Shown: positions 35,163-43,119 of the stretch, one piece after another | How the letters are laid out: each line of letters opens with the position of its first letter | Numbering within the stretch: the first letter of the stretch is position 1 | NCBI GenBank assembly: GCA_964588305.1 | Contig: CAZPOP010000021.1 | Coordinates: forward strand, 1-54,706 | DNA: 54,706 nucleotides | Direction of reading: 5' to 3' | Origin: SM1-73 sp964588305 | Lineage (GTDB): Bacteria; Zixibacteria; MSB-5A5; SM1-73 | Notes under the pieces: generated by a model | What the model was told of the DNA's origin: nothing | Databases searched by the model: none | Seen by the model: the letters and a program-made list of their open reading frames with translations, nothing else | Made by a program: the position numbers and the translations under genes

Positions 35163-36011
35163 ATGAGTTTCACAAACATAGATCTGGTTAAAAAACATAT
35201 CCGGGAACATGCCCTTGGGACAACCGACATAGAGAACATCTCGTGCCGTCTTTTGGGACAGACGCCTTTTCAACTGCCGCATACCAACCTTTTACTCAAC
35301 TCGGAGAAGGTGAAGGGGAAAGAGCAGACCGTCCCAACCCAAGAGAACGTCAGTTTTTCTTCTTCAGACATAGTCTCTCTGTTACACCAGGAGCTGGTTG
35401 AAGACACGGTGGTGGTGGCAAGGGATTCCTCCCTGGGAAAGATTTATGTGGAGAATATCGACTATTCTATTGACTATGATAATGGAACTGTCTTTCGCTC
35501 ACCGGATGGCTCGATACCAGAGGGAGGTGAGGTGGTGGTCTGGTATCTGTATTTTCGAATTCACTCCAAAGATATAGACTATCGCATAGACTATCACAAA
35601 GGACAGATTACCAGGATGGTTTCTGGAGCCATAGAGGATGGGCAGCGGGTTCTGGCTGATTATACGGCTGAGTTCGGACTCTTAAGCGACGAGGTCATTG
35701 CCAATGCCATGGTGGAGGCAAATGACAAGATTCTAAAAGTCATCGATCTCTCCTACTCCAACTCCATCGACCAATCCCTGGTGACGGCTGAAACCTATCT
35801 GGCTGTCTCGATTTTATGTAGCATAAAAGCTCTGGAGGTGATGACCCAGACGGGCGCAGCGCAGAATCCGGGATCGACGGCACGGTCCCTGTCTTCGGCC
35901 TGGTCGAACATGTCTTCTGTTTACAGAGAACGCGCTTTCGACCTTTTGAATAAATTCAGAAAAGATCCCGGAGGTTTTTGCTCACCGTATGCAACCAGAT
36001 CTACGGAATGA
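35163..36011 (+). CDS. Probable head-completion/connector protein
   Basis: 282 residues. The first half has beta-rich segments repeated as 'DYSIDYDNGTVFRSPDGSIPEGGEVVVWYLYF' and 'DYRIDYHKGQITRMVSGAIEDGQRVLADYTAEF'. The second half is helical ('MVEANDKILKVIDLSYSNSIDQSLVTAETYLAVSILCSIKALEVM'), as in phage head-tail connector proteins. The order after the capsid gene fits a connector. No specific family could be named with confidence. Confidence 0.5.
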   Translation: MSFTNIDLVKKHIREHALGTTDIENISCRLLGQTPFQLPHTNLLLNSEKVKGKEQTVPTQENVSFSSSDIVSLLHQELVEDTVVVARDSSLGKIYVENIDYSIDYDNGTVFRSPDGSIPEGGEVVVWYLYFRIHSKDIDYRIDYHKGQITRMVSGAIEDGQRVLADYTAEFGLLSDEVIANAMVEANDKILKVIDLSYSNSIDQSLVTAETYLAVSILCSIKALEVMTQTGAAQNPGSTARSLSSAWSNMSSVYRERAFDLLNKFRKDPGGFCSPYATRSTE

Positions 36012-36072
36012 TTACGAATGAAGGACGAACAATGGCTGATTAGATTTGTTCGTCATTGCACGCGAGGTTATC

Positions 36073-36444
36073 ATGAACATTACTTTGGATTATCTGAGAG
36101 GTAGAAGGATCTGGGTGGTGCCGAATTTCGTAGTCTGGGGAGATTGGTCACTTTACTCGTTTTTTCTCCTTTACACCGAAGTGGAAGCGGCCACCAAAAG
36201 GGTGATCTTCAGCAAATCGACTTTGGGAGGGCTTGATCAAGCTGTTGAATTCTCAAACCTTTACGACTTCAGGGGTAATCAACTTCCCGAGCTGATAGAC
36301 AATCCCAAGGTGATAGTTCTTCCCAAAAATGAGGTCCCCTGTTTTGTGGTGGGAACGGAGACTCCAACCGGTTTTAGAATCGGGAAGCTGTCCGAATCTT
36401 CGGGGACCGGTTTGGTGGATCTGATGGTTGTGGAGATGGGATGA
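36073..36444 (+). CDS. Hypothetical viral-module protein
   Basis: About 123 residues from the ATG at 36073, which has GAGG 5 nt upstream; an upstream TTG is less likely. The sequence is beta-rich ('RRIWVVPNFVVWGDWSLYSFFLLYTEVEAATKRVIFSK'). It could be a small head-to-tail joining protein by position. Its stop overlaps the next start (ATGA). Confidence 0.45.
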   Translation: MNITLDYLRGRRIWVVPNFVVWGDWSLYSFFLLYTEVEAATKRVIFSKSTLGGLDQAVEFSNLYDFRGNQLPELIDNPKVIVLPKNEVPCFVVGTETPTGFRIGKLSESSGTGLVDLMVVEMG

Positions 36445-36710
36445 AGACGATTTACATTCAAATGCCCATTGTCACTGATTGCCCAGGTGTCGTCACCACA
36501 AACCATGGGAGTTGCGGGGTGAGGGCACCCCGCAACAACAAAGCGGACAACAAGAACATTTTGAGTTCAAAGGTCAAATTTGCATATGAAAACAAAAACC
36601 AAGGGGGCCGGCACAAGGACAACCACCCTGAAGGCACGCAATTCGAGTCTCAAGACGCAGAATTCGGGCAAGACGATCTCAGGGAAAACAAAGAGCTCTC
36701 TCTGGACTGA
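36441..36710 (+). CDS. Small hypothetical protein overlapping the next gene
   Basis: 89 residues starting in an ATGA overlap with the previous stop, so probably coupled. It has a charged, disordered-looking second half rich in Asn, Lys and Glu. It overlaps the following gene in another frame by 130 nt, so either a frameshift joins the two or one is not real. Confidence 0.35.
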   Translation: MKTIYIQMPIVTDCPGVVTTNHGSCGVRAPRNNKADNKNILSSKVKFAYENKNQGGRHKDNHPEGTQFESQDAEFGQDDLRENKELSLD

Positions 36711-37005
36711 CAGACGGTCCGGCAGGGGAAATCTCCATGATGTGGAGTTGTTGGAAATGCTGATCAAGAAGATCATCGAGAAGCTGGAGAAAAATTCTTG
36801 GGAGGCAAAAGTTCAGGATGTATTGAGGGCTATTCAACTTAAACACAAGTTGGCTGCGAACTCTAACGCAAGGCCCTCGTCCGGCAGGAACCGTGTCTGT
36901 GACGCTGAAGGTTCGTTTTGGGAGATGATAGACCAGATGCGAAAAGAGGAATTGGGTGAGCCTGACCATCAATCCACAGAGGTGACCGCAAAGGGCAAGG
37001 GATAG
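36580..37005 (+). CDS. Hypothetical viral-module protein
   Basis: 141 residues (TTG at 36580 or ATG at 36586). The first 45 residues are Lys/Thr-rich and low complexity. From about 50 there is a well-formed helical domain 'LHDVELLEMLIKKIIEKLEKNSWEAKVQDVLRAIQLKHKL' and 'FWEMIDQMRKEEL'. The helical part looks coding and could in principle be a small terminase-like or DNA-binding helical protein, but no motif proves this. Confidence 0.4.
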   Translation: MHMKTKTKGAGTRTTTLKARNSSLKTQNSGKTISGKTKSSLWTDRRSGRGNLHDVELLEMLIKKIIEKLEKNSWEAKVQDVLRAIQLKHKLAANSNARPSSGRNRVCDAEGSFWEMIDQMRKEELGEPDHQSTEVTAKGKG

Positions 37006-37058
37006 TCAGAAAACGCTTAAAGCATCTGCGGCTGAGCATTTATGATAGATAAGGAGGA

Positions 37059-37706
37059 ATGATTCAGTTGTTTCGTGAAAGTATGCTTTTAATCTCACTC
37101 TGGATTCTGCTTTCAGTCACAGCAGGTTGCCTCAAGCCACAGGATTCGTGGGCGTCCGCCGACACCTTGCGACCGGCCGTGGATGCTAAGGTGTACTGGA
37201 ACAAATCCGGGTGTGACGATCACTATCAGTGTGTGGATGAGGAGGACCCGGATGGCGACGTCACAAGAGTGTATTCCAGTGCGCAATTGAAGCGGGAGAC
37301 TTTCCAGCTTGACTCCACCTTTGTATCCAACATTGACAGTCTGGTAATCAGGATAAATGCGAAGAAGACTGGGACCGGCACGGTCAAGCTTAATCTGGGA
37401 TTCGACTATTGGGAGGAGGCTTTGTGGTACTTCCATATCGGAGATTCGGTTACTCTGACCAGCGAATATGGCGACTATTCGGTGGTCTCAACTGGCAATG
37501 AAGATGATGATCCTTGGACTTACCAAAAGATAAACGCACGAAGGTTCGGTGTGGGGACAAAAAAACCATCGGGTATCTGGTCAGCTAACGTGACCCAGGT
37601 TTTTGTGATGGTTTATTATCAGAGAACGGAGGGAAGAAAGAGGCCGGGTGGCATCGTGCAAGACGAAAATAGGCGGGGTATAGCAGAAGGAGGAATGGCT
37701 CGATGA
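37059..37706 (+). CDS. Putative lipoprotein in the viral module
   Basis: 215 residues with a hydrophobic start 'MLLISLWILLSVTAGC', whose Cys fits a lipobox, followed by a beta-rich domain ('DSLVIRINAKKTGTGTVKLNLGFDYWEEALWYFHIGDSVTLTSEYGDYSVVSTGNEDDDP'). AAGGAGG precedes the first ATG very closely; starts at 37068 or 37083 are also possible. The stop overlaps the next start as ATGA. An exported protein in a head module is unusual. Confidence 0.5.
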   Translation: MIQLFRESMLLISLWILLSVTAGCLKPQDSWASADTLRPAVDAKVYWNKSGCDDHYQCVDEEDPDGDVTRVYSSAQLKRETFQLDSTFVSNIDSLVIRINAKKTGTGTVKLNLGFDYWEEALWYFHIGDSVTLTSEYGDYSVVSTGNEDDDPWTYQKINARRFGVGTKKPSGIWSANVTQVFVMVYYQRTEGRKRPGGIVQDENRRGIAEGGMAR

Positions 37707-39163
37707 GATTTAGGATTCAAAATTCAAAATTCAAGAGAATTCAGAGTCTAAGGTTAGAAGGTTCAAAGGTTAGAAGGTTCTTACCCCTTGTTCTCAACTC
37801 TTTGCTTTCGACTCTTCTTGTAAGCTTTTTGCTCTTGACTCTGAACTCTTCGGTTTCTTTTGCCGACGTTTATGCACCTTCCGACAGCTTGGTCTTAACC
37901 GTTGGATGCTTGGACACCACTTTTCTAAATCTTGCCGATCCCGATTCGGTCTGGTTCAGGTGGTGGAAGGACGTAGACGGACAAACCACCGTCGATTCGG
38001 CAAAGGTGACCTCCTCCCTGCGCACCGGGTTTGTCCGTCATAAAGTCAAAGCGTCGGATGATTCGGACAATGCCGGAACTTACTTAGCAGAGGCGGTAGT
38101 CCACAAAGATGGCAAGACCGGAATAAAGACCTGGAGCTGGACGGTAAAAGCAGAGTTCGATTCCATCACCAACGCCATTGCCGATGCCAATAAACTCAAC
38201 TTCATGGCGGAGGTGGTCAAGATCAACGGGGGCTATCTGGGGCAGTGCACCACCGTGGTCAATGAAGTGAACGTGATCTCAACTGACACGGTGAAGGCGG
38301 ATGTTCTGGACAAAACCGGATATACGCTTACCGAAGATTACATGACCAAAGCTGACAGTTCTTTGTACATGCGGACAGATTGGGCGAACATTAAGAATCA
38401 AGATGCTGTGGTTAATATCAATCGAACCCACATGGCGTACGTGGAGACGGTGGACAGCATAAACGAGGAAATCACAGCCGGGGCCGACACCTCCCAGATC
38501 AAGAGCATGAACGAAAACAACCTCTGGGGAGCATCCCATATATGGAATTACGAAACCAGAACCCTGACCTCCGGGGCCGGTTCGGGGGCAAATGGCGTGC
38601 TGATCAGATGCAGACAATCCTCCGACTCGTCCAACATCGCCCTTGCTCAAATCCAGGTTCTGGATTCGGTAGAGAATTCAACTATCGGGCTTTTGACCTC
38701 AGACTCCCAGGGACGTGGATTCTTTGCTCTGGACAACGGCACCTACTGCGTAAGGATGTTCAAACCGGGCTGGCAATTCACCGTGCCTGAGACTTTGATA
38801 GTATCAGGCGATGAAGACACCACCTATTACGCCAACGCCTTTGATCCGGGCTCGCCCCCTCAGGCGGCTTTGTGCAGGGTTTACGGCTGGATCTACGACA
38901 TCAACAATCAGCCGGTGGAGGGGGCCAAAGTCGAAGCCAGCACAAAGACTATCCCTTTACGCTATCAAAACATAATCATCAGCCCCTATTACAAGAGCAC
39001 CGCGACTGATGAGGAAGGCTATTGGTATTTGGATCTGCATCCCAATTCGGCCCTCAATCCATCTGACACCAAATACATATTCTTCATTTATAGCCCTTCC
39101 GGGACAATTTTGAGAATCGAAACCACGGTACCGGACCAGGGGAGCTGGGAATTACAGTGGTAA
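37703..39163 (+). CDS. Exported appendage-like protein with carboxypeptidase-regulatory-like domain
   Basis: 486 residues. The N-terminus begins with residues encoded by ATTCAAA heptads and GTTAGAAG octads (MRFRIQNSKFKRIQSL ... EGSKVRRF) and then a signal-like helix 'LSTLLVSFLLLTLNSSVSFA'. The middle has fibre-like text 'VLDKTGYTLTEDYMTKADSSLYMRTDWANIKNQDAVVNI' and 'ASHIWNYETRTLTSG', as in phage tail or receptor-binding proteins. The end has two carboxypeptidase-regulatory-like/Ig-like modules ('TSDSQGRGFFALDNGTYCVRMFKPGWQF'; 'RVYGWIYDINNQPVEGAKVEAS'). It is coupled to the preceding lipoprotein gene. It may be a surface appendage that has gained a signal peptide. Confidence 0.55.
   Translation: MRFRIQNSKFKRIQSLRLEGSKVRRFLPLVLNSLLSTLLVSFLLLTLNSSVSFADVYAPSDSLVLTVGCLDTTFLNLADPDSVWFRWWKDVDGQTTVDSAKVTSSLRTGFVRHKVKASDDSDNAGTYLAEAVVHKDGKTGIKTWSWTVKAEFDSITNAIADANKLNFMAEVVKINGGYLGQCTTVVNEVNVISTDTVKADVLDKTGYTLTEDYMTKADSSLYMRTDWANIKNQDAVVNINRTHMAYVETVDSINEEITAGADTSQIKSMNENNLWGASHIWNYETRTLTSGAGSGANGVLIRCRQSSDSSNIALAQIQVLDSVENSTIGLLTSDSQGRGFFALDNGTYCVRMFKPGWQFTVPETLIVSGDEDTTYYANAFDPGSPPQAALCRVYGWIYDINNQPVEGAKVEASTKTIPLRYQNIIISPYYKSTATDEEGYWYLDLHPNSALNPSDTKYIFFIYSPSGTILRIETTVPDQGSWELQW
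37712..37783. repeat. Heptad and octad repeats inside a coding N-terminus
   Basis: ATTCAAA, ATTCAAA, ATTCAAG units are followed by GTTAGAAG, GTTCAAAG, GTTAGAAG, GTTC units. Together they encode the positively charged N-region ahead of the signal helix of the appendage-like protein. Confidence 0.65.
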
Positions 39164-39262
39164 GGTGGGAAGCAAGAAGTAAGAAGTTAGAAGTAACAAT
39201 CGTTCTTGTGACTTCTGAGTTATGATCTTTGATTTCTGACTTTTTCAGGGAGGTGAAATAGG

Positions 39263-39589
39263 ATGCTTATTGCTGCTTTTGGCGATTGGGTGACCAATAG
39301 TCCCACGCAGGCTTTGGGAACGGTTCTTCTATTGTTTCTAAGTTGGGCGGTTAGGAAATACCTGATTCCCTACTTGAATACCGAGCAAAGAAAGAAGATG
39401 GCGGAATATATCTTGCTGATCGCAGATGAGGTCACCGATGAATTGGTGGCAAGATATCCCAAGAATGAGCTGGCAAAGTGGCTGGATCAGGCAGTGGACA
39501 AGATCGTACAGATAACAGGAGTCTCAGAAGAGGTAGCTGCGCGTGCGGTTCAGGCCGCATTGGCCAGGAAACGTATGGACGAGCCCTAG
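39263..39589 (+). CDS. Holin-like (LLH type) small membrane protein
   Basis: 108 residues: one transmembrane helix near the start ('ALGTVLLLFLSWAVRKYLIPYL') and an amphipathic tail with a two-helix pattern ('YILLIADEVTDELVARYPKNELAKWLDQAVDKIVQITGVSEEVAARAVQAAL'). This resembles the LLH-type phage holin family, in which a membrane helix is followed by a charged tail. It is the last gene of the viral module. No endolysin was recognised next to it. Confidence 0.55.
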   Translation: MLIAAFGDWVTNSPTQALGTVLLLFLSWAVRKYLIPYLNTEQRKKMAEYILLIADEVTDELVARYPKNELAKWLDQAVDKIVQITGVSEEVAARAVQAALARKRMDEP

Positions 39590-39989
39590 GATGAGAGGCA
39601 GATACTTGCACTCCAATCGTTGTGCCCAAGTGTTCCGGTCCCACAACATCTCATGCTTTGATTTTTCTGAGCACTTCGAATCTTGAATTCTGAAGGTTGA
39701 ATCATTAGCCTGCATACTATGTGAATAAGAGTGCATAGATTCATCCTGATCCGGCATAGGGTGTAGTTTAAGGCCTAATGGAAATCGGATTGGCAGCAGA
39801 AGATCGGGTGCAAGCCCTAGTTGCTAACTTGATTATTTTGAACGTCTTAGGTTGGGTGATCCGAAGGTTGAGAATCCGTTATTTGGCTGAATTCTGAAAG
39901 ACCTCAATACGTGCGTCATGGGCACACAAATTGCTAATAAAAATAGGTGAAGTTACGTATAAGGGTTGGCAAGGTTAAGAAGTATACTT
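39590..39989. other. Interval upstream of the structured RNA
   Basis: No gene was found. About 400 nt of non-coding sequence, including short GAATCTTGAATTCTGAA-type repeats near 39675. It may include the 5' part of an RNA ending at 40070. Confidence 0.35.
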
Positions 39990-40070
39990 GGGAGTGGTGC
40001 GGTTATGAGCAATCATGACCACCCGACGCCAAAATCGGGCATCCCCCCTCCACCACTCCCAATTTTTTTT
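39990..40070 (+). ncRNA. Candidate structured RNA ending in a terminator
   Basis: A perfect 10-bp outer stem GGGAGTGGTG / CACCACTCCC (39990-39999 and 40051-40060) encloses two hairpins. One is GGTTATGA-GCAA-TCATGACC (GNRA-type tetraloop, 8-bp stem with one G-T). The other is CCCGA-loop-TCGGG. The outer stem is followed by AATTTTTTTT. This forms a multi-branch structure with a rho-independent end. It could be a large terminator for the viral module or the 3' part of a small RNA. No known RNA family was recognised. Confidence 0.5.
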
Positions 40071-40084
40071 ATCTATTTATACCG

Positions 40085-40146
40085 TTCGACTTCCTTCGAC
40101 TTGGGTCCATTCGTTACCTCAGCACAAGCAGGACAAGTCGCAGACC
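40085..40146. repeat. Dispersed repeat copy B
   Basis: Matches 1663-1727 (CCTTCGACTT ... TACCTCAGCACAAGCAGGAC) with scattered differences. Confidence 0.6.
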
Positions 40147-40187
40147 GCATTCCGCGGCCTGATCCCTTAAGCTCGAAATTTTGAATC

Positions 40188-42272
40188 TTAAATCTTGAAT
40201 CGTAGTCCCGCTTTGACTGTCCTTCCGGGATTCGGGAAGTCTCCGTCTGTAATGGTATTGCCAAACTGGGCAGGGACCTTCTGATCCAGAAGATTTATTA
40301 GACTAAGGTTGAATTCCATGTTGCTCCCCAACTTCTGGTTTAGATGTAACTCCAGGTTGGTGTGGGGCTTAATGGTTTTCTCCAGATAGCCGATTTGGGG
40401 AAAATTGGAGTAATCGGAATAGTAGTTTACCCTCTTGTCCGTCCAGTTGAGGATGAGATTCGCTTTCAGGTGACTGAAAATCCTTCGACCTAACTCAAAA
40501 TTAATCTTATGCTTGGGGGTGAAACGAGCCTTTCTTTCCACATTTTCAAATTCTTTCTGGTCCGCATAATAAACTAATTCCTTTCTTTCTTCCTTGTCAA
40601 AATTGCCGGTATAGTTAATAGATAAATCTGTCCTTTCATCTAATTTCAAATCCAGGTTCATTTCAATTCCCTGTCCTTCACATTTATCCACATTAAATGG
40701 CTGCCACTGGCCATTTTTCCCTAAAGGAAGCCAGACGATTAAGTTCTTTACCTTTTTGTAGAACAAAGAAACGTGGGCCGAGATTTGGGTGAAAGAGGAG
40801 CTAAAAGAGGTCTCGAAGGCATGTCCCCTCTCCGGCTTTAGATCCGAATTGCCCCCGCTGGGCCAGAACAGATCATTGAAAGTGGGGGCCTTGTAGGCCT
40901 TTCCCCAGGAAAACGTAATTGAGTGGTTTGAGTTAATATGGCAGATCAATCCCAGGTTGGGTGAGAACTCCGATGGATACAGAGAGTGATCATCGAATCG
41001 TAAGCCCAACTGTAATCGCCACCTCTCGCTGAAACTGAGATTACCCGTTCCCCAGAATCCCAAAGTCCTGGTCTCAGGCACCCAAGAGACGGTCTGGTCA
41101 GGAAGCGAGGTCACAGAATCGGGGGCGTACTTCTTATTTTGACCCGCGTCCAGCTTATCCTTTCTGAAGTCGCAGCCAAAGGTGACGGTGCTTTTCTTAA
41201 CTATGGGCATGGAATACTGGACAAAGCCTCCCCGGGTTTTGGTCTTGTAAGTGTAATCATCCATGGTCTTTACATAATCGAAATAGGTGAAATCGTAACT
41301 ATCATAAACGGTGTGGTAATCCATCCTTCGCTGGTCTAAGTATAACTTGAGGGACAAGTTATCCTTGGGTCGGGGGACGAAGTTAAGGGTCAAATCCAGA
41401 GAGTAATTCCTATCTTTTTGCCGATCAAGGAGGGAATAGACCTCCGGGTCTCCATATTTGGGGACATTATCCGGATCCGGAACCACCCCCGGCAAACCCA
41501 TCCGGTCGTGCAGGGTATTAAGAAGGAGTTCCGCGTTGATTCTGTTTGAGGGGGAAAAGAAAAGCTTGGCGTGAGTAGTGAAACCATAGAAGTGCGAGTT
41601 TTTCCGATCATTATCAGAGGACTTTCTCTCCGCGCCCCAGCTTAGCTTGAACCTATCATAATTCCCACTCAAATTCAACGAGTAAACCTGAGTGTTGAAA
41701 GTACCGAGAGAGACAGAGCCTGTGGCTTCCGTCTCATTCGGGATTTGGGAGATTATGTTGACCACACCTCCCAAAGCATTAGCTCCGTACAAACTGGAAA
41801 GAGGACCTCGGACGATCTCGATTCTTTCCACCTGTTCTGTCGGAAAATCAGAGAGATTGAAAATCCCCGTATTGATGTAATTTAACGGCCTTCCGTCCAG
41901 AAGTATCAATACCTGGGAAGCGGACGATCCCCTGAGGCTAAGAGTGGAGACCTGACCGAAATCGCCGGTGGATTTTAGATCCACACCGGAGACGTTTTTT
42001 AACCCGTCGGACAGACTTAGAGAATTGGTCGATTGCAGGTTTTCTCTGGTCAGCACAGTGGTAAACGCAGGAACGTTCTTCAAGTATTCAGGATAGCGAG
42101 TGGCGGTCACCACTATCGGGTCCAGCTCGTATACCGGCAATTCTTCCGACACAGATGGTAGACTTAGACTGAGAATCAAAACAAGACTGCCAACGATTTT
42201 GGATGACGAATGACGAATGACTGATGACGGAGAACCAATCCGAAACCGAAAACCAGAAACATACCTTCTCAT
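40188..42272 (-). CDS. btuB: TonB-dependent outer-membrane receptor, BtuB-like (cobamide uptake)
   Basis: 694 residues. After a signal region comes the TonB box-like 'LDPIVVTATRYPE', then the plug domain ('SLSDGLKNVSGVDLKSTG ... LSLRGSSASQVLILLDGRPLNYINTG', 'VERIEIVRGPLSSLYGANALGGVVNIIS') and a beta-barrel ending in 'NPGRTVKAGLRFKI' with a terminal hydrophobic residue. The leader carries a cobalamin riboswitch, so the substrate is very probably B12 or another corrinoid, imported with TonB-ExbBD energy (not in this window). The first residues after the start (GFRFRIGSPSSVIRHSSS) are partly encoded by TGACGAA heptads. GGAGC lies 8 nt before the ATG. Confidence 0.9.
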   Translation of the reverse strand: MRRYVSGFRFRIGSPSSVIRHSSSKIVGSLVLILSLSLPSVSEELPVYELDPIVVTATRYPEYLKNVPAFTTVLTRENLQSTNSLSLSDGLKNVSGVDLKSTGDFGQVSTLSLRGSSASQVLILLDGRPLNYINTGIFNLSDFPTEQVERIEIVRGPLSSLYGANALGGVVNIISQIPNETEATGSVSLGTFNTQVYSLNLSGNYDRFKLSWGAERKSSDNDRKNSHFYGFTTHAKLFFSPSNRINAELLLNTLHDRMGLPGVVPDPDNVPKYGDPEVYSLLDRQKDRNYSLDLTLNFVPRPKDNLSLKLYLDQRRMDYHTVYDSYDFTYFDYVKTMDDYTYKTKTRGGFVQYSMPIVKKSTVTFGCDFRKDKLDAGQNKKYAPDSVTSLPDQTVSWVPETRTLGFWGTGNLSFSERWRLQLGLRFDDHSLYPSEFSPNLGLICHINSNHSITFSWGKAYKAPTFNDLFWPSGGNSDLKPERGHAFETSFSSSFTQISAHVSLFYKKVKNLIVWLPLGKNGQWQPFNVDKCEGQGIEMNLDLKLDERTDLSINYTGNFDKEERKELVYYADQKEFENVERKARFTPKHKINFELGRRIFSHLKANLILNWTDKRVNYYSDYSNFPQIGYLEKTIKPHTNLELHLNQKLGSNMEFNLSLINLLDQKVPAQFGNTITDGDFPNPGRTVKAGLRFKI
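42204..42231. repeat. TGACGAA heptads inside the receptor N-terminus
   Basis: Units TGACGAA, TGACGAA, TGACTGA, TGACGGA in register inside the coding sequence, encoding part of SSVIRHSSS. Nearly identical to the intergenic tract at 26994-27021. Confidence 0.7.
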
Positions 42273-42343
42273 AATCTTGCTCCTTTCTTATTTTTTTGTT
42301 TTTTCCTTACACCTTACACCTTTAACCTATCGTCTTTCCCCTG

Positions 42344-42384
42344 AAAACAAAAAATCCCAACCTCCGAGAAGGAAGCTGGGGATT
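42344..42384 (-). terminator. Terminator of the cobalamin riboswitch
   Basis: Read leftward, AATCCC-C-AGCTTCC pairs with GGAGGTTGGGATT (13 pairs with one bulge, two G-T), followed directly by TTTTTTGTTTT. It lies about 95 nt after the aptamer and before the receptor start, so corrinoid binding would favour termination. Confidence 0.75.
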
Positions 42385-42477
42385 ATTTTTCTGCCGTATA
42401 CCCGAACCTCGCCCTCGAAGGTTCTTTTCCTGCCAGCAAAAGCGCTCACAGAAATCAAGCCTCGGGTTTTTGAATCT

Positions 42478-42645
42478 GGCAGGTTTCCTGACTTGAAGGC
42501 TTCAGACCTACTCGTTGAACCTTCCCGTCCCCTCTTCGGTGTGACGGTGGCCTAAATCAACTTTCGTAGCCTTTCACAGTAGCGGGGCTGTAACGGATTC
42601 TCACCGTTTTCCCTTTTAACCCAAATGGGCGCCAGACTACTATGT
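42478..42645 (-). promoter_or_regulatory. Cobalamin riboswitch
   Basis: Read leftward the sequence contains the conserved core AGGGAA, CGGTGAGAATCC, ACAGCCCCGCTACTGT, and near its 3' end the B12 box variant AGTCAGGAAACCTGCC. Order and spacing fit the cobalamin aptamer. The aptamer is followed by a terminator and the BtuB-like gene. Confidence 0.92.
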
Positions 42646-42650
42646 CGATG

Positions 42651-42680
42651 ATAATATATGCATCCCCGTCTTCTTGTCAA
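42651..42680 (-). promoter_or_regulatory. Promoter of the riboswitch-receptor transcript
   Basis: TTGACA (complement of 42675-42680), 18-bp spacer, TATTAT (complement of 42651-42656). The predicted start would be just before the aptamer. Confidence 0.7.
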
Positions 42681-42847
42681 GAAAAAAAGCCAAAAAAGCC
42701 GGCAGGAAAATGAGCCTTGCGGTTTTTGTACCAGAGTAGCAAGCTTCAGTCTGGGCTATCAATCGCTGAGTCTGGAAGAATCGAATCTGAAGATTTGAAT
42801 GAAGGGCCATATTCTCGGAGGCGCTTCCGATCTTCACGGAACGGAAC

Positions 42848-42856
42848 TGATTATCC
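42848..42856 (+). repeat. Left target-site duplication
   Basis: TGATTATCC, matching CGATTATCC at 45344-45352 in eight of nine positions and directly abutting the inverted repeat. Confidence 0.7.
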
Positions 42857-42865
42857 GGTAGTGGG

Positions 42866-43050
42866 TCAGTTTGCTTTTTTATTCTCCAATAGATTGATAA
42901 TTTCTGAAATCTCCCATAGATGGTCAGTTGCACCAGCAGCCATTGCAGGGCTGACTCTTAGCGTCTGGTGAATACGGACAAAGTTGTAATACATAAAGTG
43001 AAGGGAGACGGCAGGTTCGAGGTTTCGAATCTTCTTTGTCAAGTGGCAAA
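42866..43050 (-). pseudogene. IS1-like transposase, C-terminal remnant
   Basis: The frame encodes 'LHFMYYNFVRIHQTLRVSPAMAAGATDHLWEISEIINLLE', the typical tail of IS1-like transposases (Y-x-N-F-x-R-I-H-x-x-L-R-x-x-P-A-M-A-A-G). The upstream catalytic part is absent: sequence before about 43050 is the toxin promoter region. Stop codon is within the left inverted repeat. Confidence 0.8.
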
Positions 43051-43057
43051 TTGACAG

Positions 43058-43076
43058 ATTTACAGAATTTGTAAAT
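43058..43076. promoter_or_regulatory. Possible operator of the toxin-antitoxin operon
   Basis: ATTTACA-GAATT-TGTAAAT, a perfect 7-bp inverted repeat immediately upstream of the -35 box. HigA antitoxins usually bind such palindromes to repress their own operon. Confidence 0.5.
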
Positions 43077-43083
43077 TTTTCCC

Positions 43084-43111
43084 TTGACAATTATGTTATG
43101 CTACGTATATT
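43084..43111 (+). promoter_or_regulatory. Promoter of the higB operon
   Basis: TTGACA at 43084-43089, 16-bp spacer, TATATT at 43106-43111. The ATG at 43120 is so close that the transcript would be leaderless or nearly so. Confidence 0.6.
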
Positions 43112-43119
43112 ATTTAGGC

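Noticed and set aside
17711..39589. Complete inducible prophage
   Set aside because: No integrase, repressor, replication, tail or lysin genes could be recognised in the window, and no flanking attachment repeat was seen.
39770..39990. Group I or II intron or tmRNA in the gap before the structured RNA
   Set aside because: No domain V-like hairpin, no P7-type core and no tmRNA end were found; only the terminal multi-branch stem is convincing.
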